The position numbers and the translations under genes were made by a program. Shown here in pieces: positions 52,367 to 62,062 of a DNA stretch of 64,000 nt (positions within the stretch are counted from its first letter, which is position 1; each line of letters starts with the position of its first letter). Below the pieces are notes generated by a model, which ran no database searches, had not been told where the DNA came from, and saw nothing but the letters and a program-made list of their open reading frames with translations. The stretch spans positions 1 to 64,000 of the forward strand of contig PUHN01000004.1 in NCBI GenBank assembly GCA_002967695.1, in the 5' to 3' direction. This stretch comes from Rhodobacteraceae bacterium WD3A24. GTDB lineage: Bacteria; Pseudomonadota; Alphaproteobacteria; Rhodobacterales; Rhodobacteraceae.

Positions 52367-53514
52367 TGCCGGAAACTGCGGGGCGCATCACGGCACTCGG
52401 CCTCGCGCTCGCTCTCGCTGCGGCGCCGGTGCAGGCCCAGCCGTCGGACGCGGCCGGCGCCGCCCGCGAAGCCGTCACGGCGATGCAGGAGGCAACCGAC
52501 GCCCTTGCCGAGGCCGCCGCGGGGTCGGACCGCGTCGCCGCGCTCACCCGCACCATCCGCGCCCATGAGGAGGGGCTGGCACTGCTGCGGGCCGCGCTGC
52601 GTCGGGCGGCACAGCGCGAGGCGGCGATCCGCGCCGAGCTTGACGCGCGCCGCGAGACAATCGCCGGGCTTGCCGGGGTGATGGGGGCGATGGAGCGCAG
52701 CCAGGGCCCGCTGCTGCTGCTCCATCCCTCCGGCCCGCTGGGCACGGCGCGCGCGGGGATGCTGCTGTCGTCGGTGACCCCGGCTCTGCAGGGCGAGGCG
52801 CGCGACATTCGGCGGCGTCTGGAAGAAATCGCACGGCTGCGCGCGCTCCAGGACAGCGCCGCCGCCACGCTGGAGGAGGGGCTGGCCGCCGCGCAGGACG
52901 CCCGCGCCACCCTCAACCAGGCGATCGCGGACCGCCGCGCGTTGCCTGCGCCGTTGACCGACGATCCCGAGGCCATGCGCCGCCTGCTGACATCGGCCGA
53001 CACGCTCGATGCCTTCGCCGACGGGCTGCTCGGTCTCCCCCCCGCCGCCGAGGCGCCCGAAGCCCGCGATTTCGCCGCCGCGCGCGGAGACCTGCCGCTG
53101 CCGGTGCGCGGCACGGTTCTGCGGGGGTTCAACGAAGCCGACGCCGCCGGTGTGCGCCGGCCGGGGCTGGTGATCGCGACGCGGCCGGGCGCGCTGGTGA
53201 CGGCCCCCTGGCCGGCGACCCTGCGTTACCGCGGGCCGCTTCTGGACTACGGAAACGTGATGGTGCTGGAACCGGGCGAGGGCTATCTTCTCGTGCTGGC
53301 AGGGCTGGAGCAGGTTTACCCCGCAGCCGGAGAGGTGATATCGCAGGGGGCGGCGCTGGGGCTCATGGGCGGCAGCGTGCCGGAGTTCGCCGAAGGCGGG
53401 CCGGACGGGAGCGGGCTCGGCGCGGAGCGGTCACAGACGCTCTATGTCGAATTGAGAGACGGAACCGAGCCGGTCGATCCGCGGCCCTGGTTCGCACAGA
53501 CAAGGGAAGAATAG
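52366..53514 (+). CDS. Murein hydrolase activator EnvC-like protein (degenerate M23/LytM)
   Basis: 382 residues. A signal peptide ends near residue 25 (LALALAAAPVQAQ). A long coiled coil follows (about 30-200, rich in Ala, Arg and Glu), then a LytM-like domain (about 240-350). The zinc ligands of active M23 peptidases are absent: the first motif reads RRPGLVIATRPG and the HxH region reads EPGEGYLLVLAGL. This is the hallmark of EnvC activators, which switch on amidases at the division site. It starts in the gpmI stop (TGATG), and ctpA follows 9 bp later. Confidence 0.87.
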   Translation: MPETAGRITALGLALALAAAPVQAQPSDAAGAAREAVTAMQEATDALAEAAAGSDRVAALTRTIRAHEEGLALLRAALRRAAQREAAIRAELDARRETIAGLAGVMGAMERSQGPLLLLHPSGPLGTARAGMLLSSVTPALQGEARDIRRRLEEIARLRALQDSAAATLEEGLAAAQDARATLNQAIADRRALPAPLTDDPEAMRRLLTSADTLDAFADGLLGLPPAAEAPEARDFAAARGDLPLPVRGTVLRGFNEADAAGVRRPGLVIATRPGALVTAPWPATLRYRGPLLDYGNVMVLEPGEGYLLVLAGLEQVYPAAGEVISQGAALGLMGGSVPEFAEGGPDGSGLGAERSQTLYVELRDGTEPVDPRPWFAQTREE

Positions 53515-53523
53515 GACACCGCC

Positions 53524-54873
53524 ATGAGGAAATTCACGATGGCCGCCCTGGCCGGCATTCTGGGGGGCGTGCTTCTGACGACCCAGGTCGCCGGACCGCT
53601 GGTCGCACAGGAATCCGAACGCGACAGTTCCGTCTATCAGCAACTCGATCTGTTCGGCGACATATTCGAGCGAATTCGCAGCCAGTATGTCGAGGAGGTC
53701 GAAGCCCCGGAACTCATCGAGGCGGCGATCAACGGCATGCTCTCGTCGCTCGACCCGCATTCGAGCTATCTGCCGCCCGAGGACTACGAGGACATGCGCA
53801 CCCAGACGCGCGGCGAGTTCGGCGGGCTGGGGATCGAGGTCACGCAAGAAGACGGTTTCGTCACGGTGGTCTCGCCGATCGACGGCACGCCGGCCGACGC
53901 GGCGGGCGTGGAGGCCGGCGACATCATCACCCATGTCGACGGCGAGTCGCTCACCGGGCTCTCGCTCGACGAAGCAGTGGACATGATGCGCGGCCCGGTT
54001 GGCACGGAGATCATCATCACCGTGGTGCGCGAGGGCGAGGCCGAGCCCTTTGATCTGTCGATCATCCGCGACACCATCACGCTGACCGCGGTGCGCTCGA
54101 GGCTGGAGGGCGATGTCGCGGTCCTGCGGGTGACCACCTTCAACGAGCAGACCTTCGACAATCTCGAAGAGGGGCTTGCCGAGTCGATCGAGGAGCTGGG
54201 CGGGATCGACGCGCTCCAGGGCGTCGTTCTCGATCTGCGCAACAACCCCGGCGGTCTCCTCAATCAGGCAATCAGTGTGGCCGACGCCTTTCTCGATCAG
54301 GGCGAGATCGTCTCGACCCGCGGCCGCGATCCGGAGGAGGGCGAGCGGTTCAACGCCTCTCCGGGCGATCTGGCCGAGGGGGCGCCGATCGTTGTGCTTA
54401 TCAATGCCGGCTCGGCCTCGGCCTCCGAGATCGTCGCCGGGGCGCTGCAGGATCATCGCCGCGCCATCGTGGTGGGCACGCGCAGCTTCGGCAAGGGATC
54501 GGTCCAGACGGTGATCCCGCTGCGCGGCGACGGCGCGATGCGGCTGACCACATCGCGCTATTACACGCCCTCGGGCCGCTCGATCCAGGCGCTGGGCATC
54601 TCGCCCGACATCCTTGTCGAGCAGCCCTCCCAAAGGAACGGGGACGGGACAGAGGAGGAGGAGGAGGACAGCCCCCCCAGCCCCTTTGCCCGGTCGGAGG
54701 CCGACCTGCGCGGCCGGCTCGACAATGACAGCCTTACCGAGGAGGACCGCCGCCTGCTGGAGGAAGAGCGCCGCCGCGCCGAGGAAATGGCGCGCCTGCG
54801 CGAGGAGGACTACCAGCTGGCATATGCGCTCGACATCCTGCGCGGGCTGAGCGAGTTGGGCAGGTTCCGCTGA
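53524..54873 (+). CDS. ctpA: Carboxy-terminal processing protease CtpA (S41)
   Basis: 449 residues. A signal or anchor segment (about 1-28) comes first, then an S41 N-terminal cap, a PDZ domain (about 95-170: [19 protein letters not shown]) and the catalytic core. By alignment with E. coli Prc, the serine-lysine dyad is Ser299 (GSASASEI) and Lys324 (SFGKGSVQ). A charged C-terminal extension ([10 protein letters not shown] and [10 protein letters not shown]) follows. It trims C-termini of periplasmic proteins, including murein hydrolases; position after envC supports a wall-remodelling role. Confidence 0.95.
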   Translation: MRKFTMAALAGILGGVLLTTQVAGPLVAQESERDSSVYQQLDLFGDIFERIRSQYVEEVEAPELIEAAINGMLSSLDPHSSYLPPEDYEDMRTQTRGEFGGLGIEVTQEDGFVTVVSPIDGTPADAAGVEAGDIITHVDGESLTGLSLDEAVDMMRGPVGTEIIITVVREGEAEPFDLSIIRDTITLTAVRSRLEGDVAVLRVTTFNEQTFDNLEEGLAESIEELGGIDALQGVVLDLRNNPGGLLNQAISVADAFLDQGEIVSTRGRDPEEGERFNASPGDLAEGAPIVVLINAGSASASEIVAGALQDHRRAIVVGTRSFGKGSVQTVIPLRGDGAMRLTTSRYYTPSGRSIQALGISPDILVEQPSQRNGDGTEEEEEDSPPSPFARSEADLRGRLDNDSLTEEDRRLLEEERRRAEEMARLREEDYQLAYALDILRGLSELGRFR

Positions 54874-54949
54874 TCGGTCGCCCCGCGCGGCTCCGGCCGC
54901 GCGGGGCACGCCTCTTGTGCTGTTTCCTCAAGGTCAACACGGGCAATCC

Positions 54950-55435
54950 ATGTCAACCGAGGCGTCGAGCGACCTTCCCTATCGGCCCTGTGTGGGCGTG
55001 ATGCTCATCAACGCGGAAGGGCGGATATTTGCCGGCCAGCGCATCGACACGCCCGCGCCGGCCTGGCAGATGCCCCAAGGCGGGGTCGATAACGGGGAAG
55101 AACCGCGCGCTGCGGCGTTGCGCGAGTTGGAGGAGGAGACCGGCGTCACCCCCGATCTGGTCGAGGAGGTCGCCGAGACCCCCGGCTGGCTGACCTATGA
55201 CCTGCCCGAAGAGCTTCAGGGACGGATCTGGGGCGGGAAGTATCGCGGCCAGAAGCAGCGCTGGTTCCTGCTGCGCTACACCGGCCGCGACGATCAGATC
55301 ACGCTGGAGACCGATCATCCCGAATTCTCGGCATGGCGCTGGGTGGGCGCTGACGAGTTGATCGCCGCCATCGTGCCCTTCAAGCGCGCGATCTACGAGA
55401 AGGTCGTCGAAATCTTTCGTCCCTATCTCGCCTGA
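54950..55435 (+). CDS. rppH: RNA pyrophosphohydrolase RppH
   Basis: 161 residues. Nudix hydrolase with the box [23 protein letters not shown] at 44-66, preceded by [18 protein letters not shown] and AWQMPQGG and followed by [14 protein letters not shown], as in RppH/InvA. It removes pyrophosphate from 5' triphosphate RNA and starts mRNA decay. The start is ATG 54950; its ribosome-binding site is weak, and an in-frame ATG at 54917 would add 11 unconserved residues. Downstream is the convergent lytic transglycosylase (11-bp gap). Confidence 0.93.
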   Translation: MSTEASSDLPYRPCVGVMLINAEGRIFAGQRIDTPAPAWQMPQGGVDNGEEPRAAALRELEEETGVTPDLVEEVAETPGWLTYDLPEELQGRIWGGKYRGQKQRWFLLRYTGRDDQITLETDHPEFSAWRWVGADELIAAIVPFKRAIYEKVVEIFRPYLA

Positions 55436-55446
55436 GCCGCGGGGCG

Positions 55447-56796
55447 CTACTGCCGCCGAAGTCGCTCCAGCATGTTGAGCGAGACATAGCCGTCGGCAGG
55501 CAGGCCCTGGGCCGTCTGCCAGCTGCGCACCGCGGCCACCGTCGCCGGCCCCACGCGCCCGTCTATGCCGCCCGTATCGTGGCCGCGCGCGACAAGAAGT
55601 CGCTGCAGTTCCTCGCGCTCGGAGCGGGTCAACGGCCGATCATCCCGCGGCCAGTCGCCCGCGAAGGCCCTGCCTCCGCGCAGCCGGTCGGCGAGATGGC
55701 CCACCGCGATCACGTATGAATCAGAGCTGTTGTAGCGCTTGATAACGCCGAAATTCTCGAAGGCCAGCAAGGCCGGCCCCCGCGCGCCGGCGGGAAACAT
55801 CAGCCTGGCCAGCCCGCTGTCGGGCAGGTCGACGCCGCGCACGGGGTCCACCCCCATCGCGCGCCAGGCTTCCAGGGCGCGCCGGCTGCCCGCCTGACGC
55901 AGATCGAAACCGCCGGGCAGGCGCACCTCGACCGCCCAGGGCTGGTTCTCGGTCCAGCCGTGGCGGGACAGATAGGCGGCCGTGGAGGCCAGCGAATCCG
56001 TGGGGTCGTCCGACCAGATGTCGCGCCGGCCGTCGCCGTCGAAATCGACCGCATAGGCGAGGTAGCTGGTCGGAATGAACTGGGTGTGGCCCATCGCCCC
56101 GGCCCAGGAGCCCAGCATGTGCGCGGCGTCCACGTCGCCGGCCTCGATGATCTGCAGCGCCCCGATCAACTGGTTCTCGAAAAAGCGCGCGCGGCGGCCG
56201 TCATGGGCGAGTGTGGCGAGCGCGTCGATGATCGGCGTGTCGCCGCGCAGGTTGCCGTAGGCGCTTTCCAGCCCCCAGATGGCGACGACCACCTCGCGGT
56301 CCACGCCGTAATGCGCCTCGATCCGGTCGAGCAGTTGCGCATGCTCGCGCAGGGCGCGTCGTCCGTCGGCGATGCGTGCCTCCGACACGGTGATGTCCAG
56401 ATATTCCCAGATGGGACGGACGAATTCGGCCTGCGCGCCATCGCGGCGGATGACGTCGTCGCGGCGTGTGACATCGGCAAAGGCCCGGTCGAAGGTCGCG
56501 GGCGAGATCCCCTCGGCCAGGGCCCGGCCGCGGAAACCGGCGATCCAGCGGTCGAAATCGGCGTTGCCGGTCATCGCGGGCCTCTCCTCGATCAGCGCGG
56601 CGGGGCGTGCCGGCGGCCGCGGGGAGCTTTCGATGCGGGGCACGGCCGGGGCGCGGGCGCTGGTCTGCACCATGTGCGCCGCCCGGTCATCGGGGCGCGC
56701 CTGGGGGAAGGGGGACCGTTCCATCGACCCGCTCGCCGGAATCGCGCCTGACAGGAACGCGAACCCGACGCCGAGCCCCAAGGCCATACGTCGCAT
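55447..56796 (-). CDS. Lytic murein transglycosylase, MltB family, with PG-binding domain
   Basis: 449 residues. N-terminal signal segment (about 1-25, MALGLGVGFAFLSGAI), a variable Pro/Arg-rich linker, then the SLT_2 domain with the catalytic glutamate in VVAIWGLESAYGNLRGD and MGHTQFIPTSYLAYAVD. The C-terminal 60 residues are a PG_binding_1 module (LQRLLVARGHDTGGIDGRVGPATVAAVRSWQ). It cuts peptidoglycan glycan strands to 1,6-anhydro ends in the periplasm. ATG 56796 is used; a TTG 18 bp upstream is in frame. Same strand as rnr, 106 bp behind it. Confidence 0.92.
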   Translation of the reverse strand: MRRMALGLGVGFAFLSGAIPASGSMERSPFPQARPDDRAAHMVQTSARAPAVPRIESSPRPPARPAALIEERPAMTGNADFDRWIAGFRGRALAEGISPATFDRAFADVTRRDDVIRRDGAQAEFVRPIWEYLDITVSEARIADGRRALREHAQLLDRIEAHYGVDREVVVAIWGLESAYGNLRGDTPIIDALATLAHDGRRARFFENQLIGALQIIEAGDVDAAHMLGSWAGAMGHTQFIPTSYLAYAVDFDGDGRRDIWSDDPTDSLASTAAYLSRHGWTENQPWAVEVRLPGGFDLRQAGSRRALEAWRAMGVDPVRGVDLPDSGLARLMFPAGARGPALLAFENFGVIKRYNSSDSYVIAVGHLADRLRGGRAFAGDWPRDDRPLTRSEREELQRLLVARGHDTGGIDGRVGPATVAAVRSWQTAQGLPADGYVSLNMLERLRRQ

Positions 56797-56902
56797 GAAG
56801 CACCTGCTCGCCAATGATTATCGTTGCGTTCAATATAGCGCCAAGACGCCCCGCCGGGAAGCGGGGACTTGAGGCGTCGGCGGCGCCCCGCCGGCGGCGG
56901 TG

Positions 56903-59164
56903 TTACGTGTTGCGCCGGCGTTTGACCTTGTGGGCGCGGGCCTTCTCGGCCGCCTTGGCGCGGGCGGGCTTGCGCGGCTTGGCGCGGCGTTTTCCCGCCG
57001 GGGAGGCCGGGCGCGGCGGCTCCTGGCCGTCGATCTCGATCAGCTCCAGCGTCAGCCCCCCGGTGACCGGCACCGCCTCGGCCAGCTTGACGCGCACCGG
57101 CTGGCCAATGCCGATGGTCAGCCCGGACTGATCGCCCATCAGCGTCTGCGCGTCGGGGTCGAAATGGAAGTATTCGCGCCCCAACGCGCGCACCGGTATC
57201 AGCCCGTCGGCGCCGGTCTCGTCGAGCCGCACGAACACGCCAAAGCGGGTCACGCCCGAGACATGCCCCTCGAACTCGGCGCCGACGCGGTCGGACAGAT
57301 AGGCGGCGAGATAGCGGTCATTGGTGTCGCGCTCGGCCGCCATCGAGCGGCGTTCGGTCTCCGAGATGTGCTCGGCGATCCGGTCGAGGCGCTCGATCTC
57401 GTCATGGCTCAGCCCGTCATCGCCCCAGCCATGCCCCGAGATCAACGCGCGATGCACGATCAGGTCGGCATAGCGACGGATGGGCGAGGTGAAATGCGCG
57501 TAGTTCTTCAGCGCCAGCCCGAAATGGCCGAAATTGCGCGGATCGTAATAGGCCTGCGTCATCGACCGAAGGGTGGACATGTTGATGAGCTCGTCGAACT
57601 CGGTTCCCTCGGCCTGCGCGAGCAGGTTGTTGAGATGCCGGGTCTGGAGCACCTGCCCCTTGGCCAGTGAGAAGCCCGAGGCCTGCGCGACCTCACGCAG
57701 CGCGTCGAGCTTGTCGGGATTGGGCTCTTCATGGACGCGGTAGAGCAGCGGCCGACGCAGCCGGCCCAGCTCCTCGGCGGCCGAGACGTTGGCCAGCACC
57801 ATGAATTCCTCGATCAGCCGGTGGGCATCGAGCCGTTCCTTGAAGGCCACCGATTTCACGCGGCCGTCGTCGCCCAGCACGATCTCGCGCTCGGGCAGGT
57901 CGATGTCGAGCGGCTGGCGTTTGCGCCGCGCGGCGAAGGCGGCGCGAAAGGCCGTGAAGAGCGGCGCGATCACCTCGTCGGCCAGTGGCGCGGCGCGCTC
58001 CGTCGGTGTGCCGTCATCGACTGACTGCGCGTCCTGATAGGTCAGGGAGGCGTCCGAGCGGATCATCGCGCGGGTGAAGCGGTGGCCGATCTTCTCGCCG
58101 AAGCTGTCGAGCTTCATGCGCACCGCGATCACGGCGCGGTCCACGTTCTCGTGCAGGCTGCACAGATCGCCCGAAAGGGTGTCGGGCAGCATCGGCACCA
58201 CCCTGTCGGGAAAATAGGTCGAGTTGCCGCGCCGGTAGGCCTCGCGGTCGAGCGCCGTGCCCGGCCGGACGTAATGGGCCACGTCGGCGATGGCGACCCA
58301 GACGATATGGCCGCCGTCGTTCTTGGGGTCCTCGTCGGGATGGGCGTGGATGGCGTCGTCGCGGTCGCGGGCGTCCCATGGGTCGATGGTCACGAAGGGC
58401 AGGTGGCGAAGATCCTCGCGATCGTCCGGCTCGGCGGGTGCCATCGCGTCGGCCTCGGCGATCACGTTGTCGGGGAAATCGTCGGGAATCCCGTATTGGT
58501 GAATGGCGATGAGCGAGACGGCGCGCGGCGCGGACGGGTCGCCCAGAACATCGGTCACCCGCGCGCGCGGCGCGCCCATGCGCCCTTTCGGGCCGGCGCT
58601 CTCGGCCTCGACGAGTTCGCCGTCGCTCGCGCCGTGGGTCGCGCCCGCCTCGACGCGCCATTCGCGGTCGGCACCCTTGTCGACAGGCACGATGCGCCCG
58701 CCCTCGGCCTCCTTGCGGAATACGCCGAGGATGCGCCGCGGATTCGTGCCGATCTTGCGGATCAGCCGGGCCTCGTAGCGGTGGTCGTCCTCGTCCACCT
58801 CGATCAGCTTGGCCAGAATCCGGTCTCCCGCGCCGAGGGCCGGGTCGCTGTCGCGCAGATTGACCAGCACGCGCGGCTCGGCCCCGCTGCCCGACCACTC
58901 CATCGGGCGGGCGAAGATGTCGCCCTGCCGATCGGGGGGCTGCACCTGCAGGACGGTGACCGGCGGCAGCGCCTCGGGGTCGCGATAGGTCTTGCGGCGC
59001 CGCTCGATATGGCCCTCTTCCTCGAGTTCCTTGAGCATCCGCTTCAAGTCGATCCGCGCCGCGCCCTTGATCCCGAAGGCACGCGCGATGTCGCGCTTGC
59101 CGGTCTTGCCCGGATTCTCGGAAATCCAGGCGCGCAATTCGTCTTTGGTGGGTATCCGTGTCAT
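56903..59164 (-). CDS. rnr: Ribonuclease R
   Basis: 753 residues. N-terminal winged helix, cold-shock domains, a central RNB domain with the Mg-binding aspartates in VTIDPWDARDRDDAIHA, and HFTSPIRRYADLIVHRAL, then an S1 domain (VGAEFEGHVSGVTRFGVFVRL) and a basic C-terminus rich in Lys and Arg (KPRKPARAKAAEKARAHK). It is a 3'-5' exoribonuclease able to unwind structured RNA. The ATG at 59164 begins MTRIPTKDELRAWI; the frame upstream is open but unrelated. Confidence 0.96.
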   Translation of the reverse strand: MTRIPTKDELRAWISENPGKTGKRDIARAFGIKGAARIDLKRMLKELEEEGHIERRRKTYRDPEALPPVTVLQVQPPDRQGDIFARPMEWSGSGAEPRVLVNLRDSDPALGAGDRILAKLIEVDEDDHRYEARLIRKIGTNPRRILGVFRKEAEGGRIVPVDKGADREWRVEAGATHGASDGELVEAESAGPKGRMGAPRARVTDVLGDPSAPRAVSLIAIHQYGIPDDFPDNVIAEADAMAPAEPDDREDLRHLPFVTIDPWDARDRDDAIHAHPDEDPKNDGGHIVWVAIADVAHYVRPGTALDREAYRRGNSTYFPDRVVPMLPDTLSGDLCSLHENVDRAVIAVRMKLDSFGEKIGHRFTRAMIRSDASLTYQDAQSVDDGTPTERAAPLADEVIAPLFTAFRAAFAARRKRQPLDIDLPEREIVLGDDGRVKSVAFKERLDAHRLIEEFMVLANVSAAEELGRLRRPLLYRVHEEPNPDKLDALREVAQASGFSLAKGQVLQTRHLNNLLAQAEGTEFDELINMSTLRSMTQAYYDPRNFGHFGLALKNYAHFTSPIRRYADLIVHRALISGHGWGDDGLSHDEIERLDRIAEHISETERRSMAAERDTNDRYLAAYLSDRVGAEFEGHVSGVTRFGVFVRLDETGADGLIPVRALGREYFHFDPDAQTLMGDQSGLTIGIGQPVRVKLAEAVPVTGGLTLELIEIDGQEPPRPASPAGKRRAKPRKPARAKAAEKARAHKVKRRRNT

Positions 59165-59242
59165 CGCCGTCGCCCTATCACGGCCCGCCGGCAGCGTCAC
59201 CGGCAAAACGCCGCGCCGGGCGGCGGCCAAGGGCGCGCCCGC

Positions 59243-60394
59243 TCAGGCCGAAGGCAGCGCTTCGAGCAGACGGTCGACCCCGGCGTCGGTCGTGACCGCG
59301 CCGGGGGAGAAGCGCAGCAGGTTGTCGCGGGCATCGGCAAAGACGCCGGCGCCGCGCAGCCGGCCGAGCACCTCGCCGGCGGGCAGGCTGTCGGGCAGGC
59401 GCAGCATCACGCTGCCGCCGCGCAGATCGGGGTCGCGCGGGCTGACGAGGTGGTGGCCCAGCGCCTCGGCGCCTTCGATGATGCGCGCGCAGAGGCGGCG
59501 GTTGTGCGCGCGCATCGCGGCGTGATCCTGGGCGGCGTGCCATTCCATCGCCGGCAGGCTAGCAATGGCGGCCAGCGCGGCGGGCGTGCCGTTGTCGAAA
59601 CGGCGGATATCGGGGGCGAAGGCGAAGGCGTCGAAATCCCACGAGAAGGGGTTGTCCTGGCTGAACCAGCCACGAAACTCGGGGTGGCACTGCGGGATGA
59701 GGGCCTCATCGACATGGATGATCCCCGCGCCGGGGGTGCCGCACATCCATTTCAGACTGGTGGAGACGGTGAAATCCACGCCCGTCCCGGCGACGTCGAA
59801 GGGCAGGAGCCCCGCCGCCTGGGTGATGTCGGCGCCGACCAGACTGCCCATCTCGCGGCCGTGCGCGGCGAGGCGGGCGATGTCGCTGCGGTGCGACGAG
59901 GTCGAACTGACCCATGTCAGCAGCGCGACGCCGACATCGTCGCCCCATTGGGCGATGATGTCGTCATCCTCGACCCAGTCGGCCCCGGCGCGCAGCGGCA
60001 CGGTGTCGAGCGTGAAACCCAGCCGGGGCGCGAGGCCCGTCAGCAGGAAGTGCAACGAGGGGAAGCAGTCCCCGGCCACGAGCACCCGCCGGCCCCGCAG
60101 CCTTTCCCGCGGCAGCGCGCCCATGATGGAATAGACGCCGGCGGTGACGTTCTCGCAGGTGGTCACCGAGCCCTCCCGGGCACCGATGAGCGTGCGCCAG
60201 CGGTCGATGAAGGCCGCGCGACGGCCCAGAAGATGGCCCCATTGCGCGTCGTCGCAAGTGCCCCAGACCCCGGCGAACTCGGCCGTGGCGCCGGCGAGAT
60301 CTGCAGCCTTGCCGGGATACTGGCCGATGGAGTGGTACAGGAAATAGCCCGTGCAATCCGCCGGCGTGGTATCGGGTGCGGGGGCTTCGCTCAT
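59243..60394 (-). CDS. PLP-dependent class V aminotransferase, kynureninase-like
   Basis: 383 residues, fold type I PLP enzyme of the kynureninase branch. The PLP lysine is in FTVSTSLKWMCGTPGAG, which aligns with the DFAVxCxYKYLNGGPGAP region of kynureninase. VGADITQAAGLLPFDV holds the ring-contacting aspartate. The true substrate may be another amino acid; no other tryptophan-catabolic gene is present. The ATG at 60394 has an AGGAG site. The ABC permease lies 96 bp upstream and the binding protein before that, so it probably acts on the imported amino acid. Confidence 0.83.
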   Translation of the reverse strand: MSEAPAPDTTPADCTGYFLYHSIGQYPGKAADLAGATAEFAGVWGTCDDAQWGHLLGRRAAFIDRWRTLIGAREGSVTTCENVTAGVYSIMGALPRERLRGRRVLVAGDCFPSLHFLLTGLAPRLGFTLDTVPLRAGADWVEDDDIIAQWGDDVGVALLTWVSSTSSHRSDIARLAAHGREMGSLVGADITQAAGLLPFDVAGTGVDFTVSTSLKWMCGTPGAGIIHVDEALIPQCHPEFRGWFSQDNPFSWDFDAFAFAPDIRRFDNGTPAALAAIASLPAMEWHAAQDHAAMRAHNRRLCARIIEGAEALGHHLVSPRDPDLRGGSVMLRLPDSLPAGEVLGRLRGAGVFADARDNLLRFSPGAVTTDAGVDRLLEALPSA

Positions 60395-60490
60395 CGTGGG
60401 GCTCCTGTCGTTGTGGCTGCCGCGCGACACGAAAGCGGCACGGGGGGCTTGAATGGTCGGCCGACGCGGTGTCGTCGCGCATGGCGTGGC

Positions 60491-61156
60491 TCAGGCATGG
60501 CGATAACGTGCTTCGAGATACGAGACCAGCCGGACCGCGGGCAGCAGGACGATCAGATACATCACCGCCGCCGCGATCAGCGGCGTCGGGTTGGCTGTCA
60601 GCGCCTGCGCGTCGGTGGCCTGCTTGAGCAGGTCGGGCATTGCCACCACCGAGGCCAGCGAGGTGTCCTTGGCGATGGCCACCGAATTGGAGGTATGCGG
60701 CGGGATCGCGATGCGGAAGGCCTGCGGCAGGATCACCTTCCAGATGATCACCCGAAACGGCAGGCCCAGCGCCTCGGCCGCCTCGATCTGGCCCTTGGGG
60801 ATGGCCTGGATGCCGGCGCGGAACACTTCGGCCGTGAAGGACGAGAACACGAGCGAGAGCGCCAGCACGGCCGAGACGAACGGGCCGAAGCGGATGCCCA
60901 TGAAGGGCAGGGCGTAGTAGACCAGCACCAGCAGCACCAGGATCGGGATGGCGCGGAAGACGTCGATATAGGCGATGGCAAGCCAGCGGAACGGCTTGGG
61001 CGCGTAGAGCCGCACCAGGCAGATCAGAACGCCCGCCGCCGCCCCGAATGTCAGGATCGAGACCGCCAGCGCGATCGTGTTGCCGATGCCGCGGATCAGC
61101 ATCGGATAGATGCGAAGCAGCACCTCGAGATTGAGGAATGTGTCGACGAAACTCAT
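60491..61156 (-). CDS. Polar amino-acid ABC transporter permease
   Basis: 221 residues, five transmembrane helices, of the His/Glu/Gln/Arg/opine permease group. The ATPase-contact EAA loop is IEAAEALGLPFRVIIWKVILPQA (near 130-150), and IRGIGNTIALAVSILTFGAAAG opens it. These permeases usually work as homo- or heterodimers with an ATPase; neither a second permease nor an ATPase is in the window. Located 112 bp after the binding-protein gene on the same strand. Confidence 0.92.
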   Translation of the reverse strand: MSFVDTFLNLEVLLRIYPMLIRGIGNTIALAVSILTFGAAAGVLICLVRLYAPKPFRWLAIAYIDVFRAIPILVLLVLVYYALPFMGIRFGPFVSAVLALSLVFSSFTAEVFRAGIQAIPKGQIEAAEALGLPFRVIIWKVILPQAFRIAIPPHTSNSVAIAKDTSLASVVAMPDLLKQATDAQALTANPTPLIAAAVMYLIVLLPAVRLVSYLEARYRHA

Positions 61157-61267
61157 CGAGCGCGTGCCTCCGGGAAATGCCGTGTCGGGGATTGGGCCGG
61201 TGCGCGCCGGCGGGGAAAGTGCGGGGGGCGGCCAGTGCGCCGCCCCCGTTCAGTCGCGCGGGCCGTG

Positions 61268-62062
61268 TCAGTCGCCGCCGCCGCTTTCGGGGACGGGCAG
61301 CACGTTGATGGCCGCCGAGTCGGGTCCGGGCGCTTCGCCCAGCCAGCGCTCGTAGATCTCGGCCATGGTCCCGTCCTGCTTCATCTCGGTAATCGCGGCG
61401 TTGATCGGCTCGAGAAGGTCGGAGCCCTGCGGCAGCATCATGCCGTACTGGTCGCCGGTGACGATGCGCTCGGCGATCTGAAGGTCGGGCATCTGCTGGG
61501 CGGCGAACTGGAAGCCGGTGATGTCGCCAACCGCGCCGGCGATGCGCCCCGCGCGCACGTCCAGCAGAAGGTTCTGCTGCGAGGGGTAGCTGCGGTAGTC
61601 CGAGAAGCCGTATTCCTCCATGTTCTCGTTGATCCATGCCTCGCCGGTCGAGGAGGCGATGGCGCCCACTGGCTGGCCGTCCATTTCGTCAAGGCCGGTC
61701 ACGCCGCCCTCGATGCTGACCAGCGACAGGTCCGCGTCGTAGTAGCCCTGCGTGAAGGCCTGGTTCTGCAGGCGGTCCTCGGTGATGGTGATGGTCGAGA
61801 TCGCCACGTCGATGCGCCCCGAACTGGTCGCCGCGAACAGCGCCTGGAAGCCGAGGTCGGAGATGTCGAGCTCCATCCCCATGCGGTCGGCGATCTCGCG
61901 GATCATGTCGACCTCGAAGCCCTCGAACTCGCTCTGCTCGTTCTTGAACTCCCAGGGCGGGTTCGACGGGTAGGCGCCCACGGTCAGCGTCTCTTGCGCG
62001 GCGGCGGCGCCGCCCATGAGCCCGGCGGCCAGCGCGAGCGGGGCAAGCAGAAGTTTCCTCAT
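61268..62062 (-). CDS. Amino-acid ABC transporter substrate-binding protein
   Basis: 264 residues, periplasmic binding protein family 3. Signal peptide (about 1-22, LAPLALAAGLMGGAAAAQ) followed by LTVGAYPSNPPWEFKNEQSEFEGFEVDMIREIADRMGM (residues ~24-61). It binds a polar amino acid, probably with an alpha-carboxyl-binding Arg. The ATG overlaps the GntR regulator stop (ATGA), so regulator and transporter are translated together. ABC permease follows. Confidence 0.94.
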   Translation of the reverse strand: MRKLLLAPLALAAGLMGGAAAAQETLTVGAYPSNPPWEFKNEQSEFEGFEVDMIREIADRMGMELDISDLGFQALFAATSSGRIDVAISTITITEDRLQNQAFTQGYYDADLSLVSIEGGVTGLDEMDGQPVGAIASSTGEAWINENMEEYGFSDYRSYPSQQNLLLDVRAGRIAGAVGDITGFQFAAQQMPDLQIAERIVTGDQYGMMLPQGSDLLEPINAAITEMKQDGTMAEIYERWLGEAPGPDSAAINVLPVPESGGGD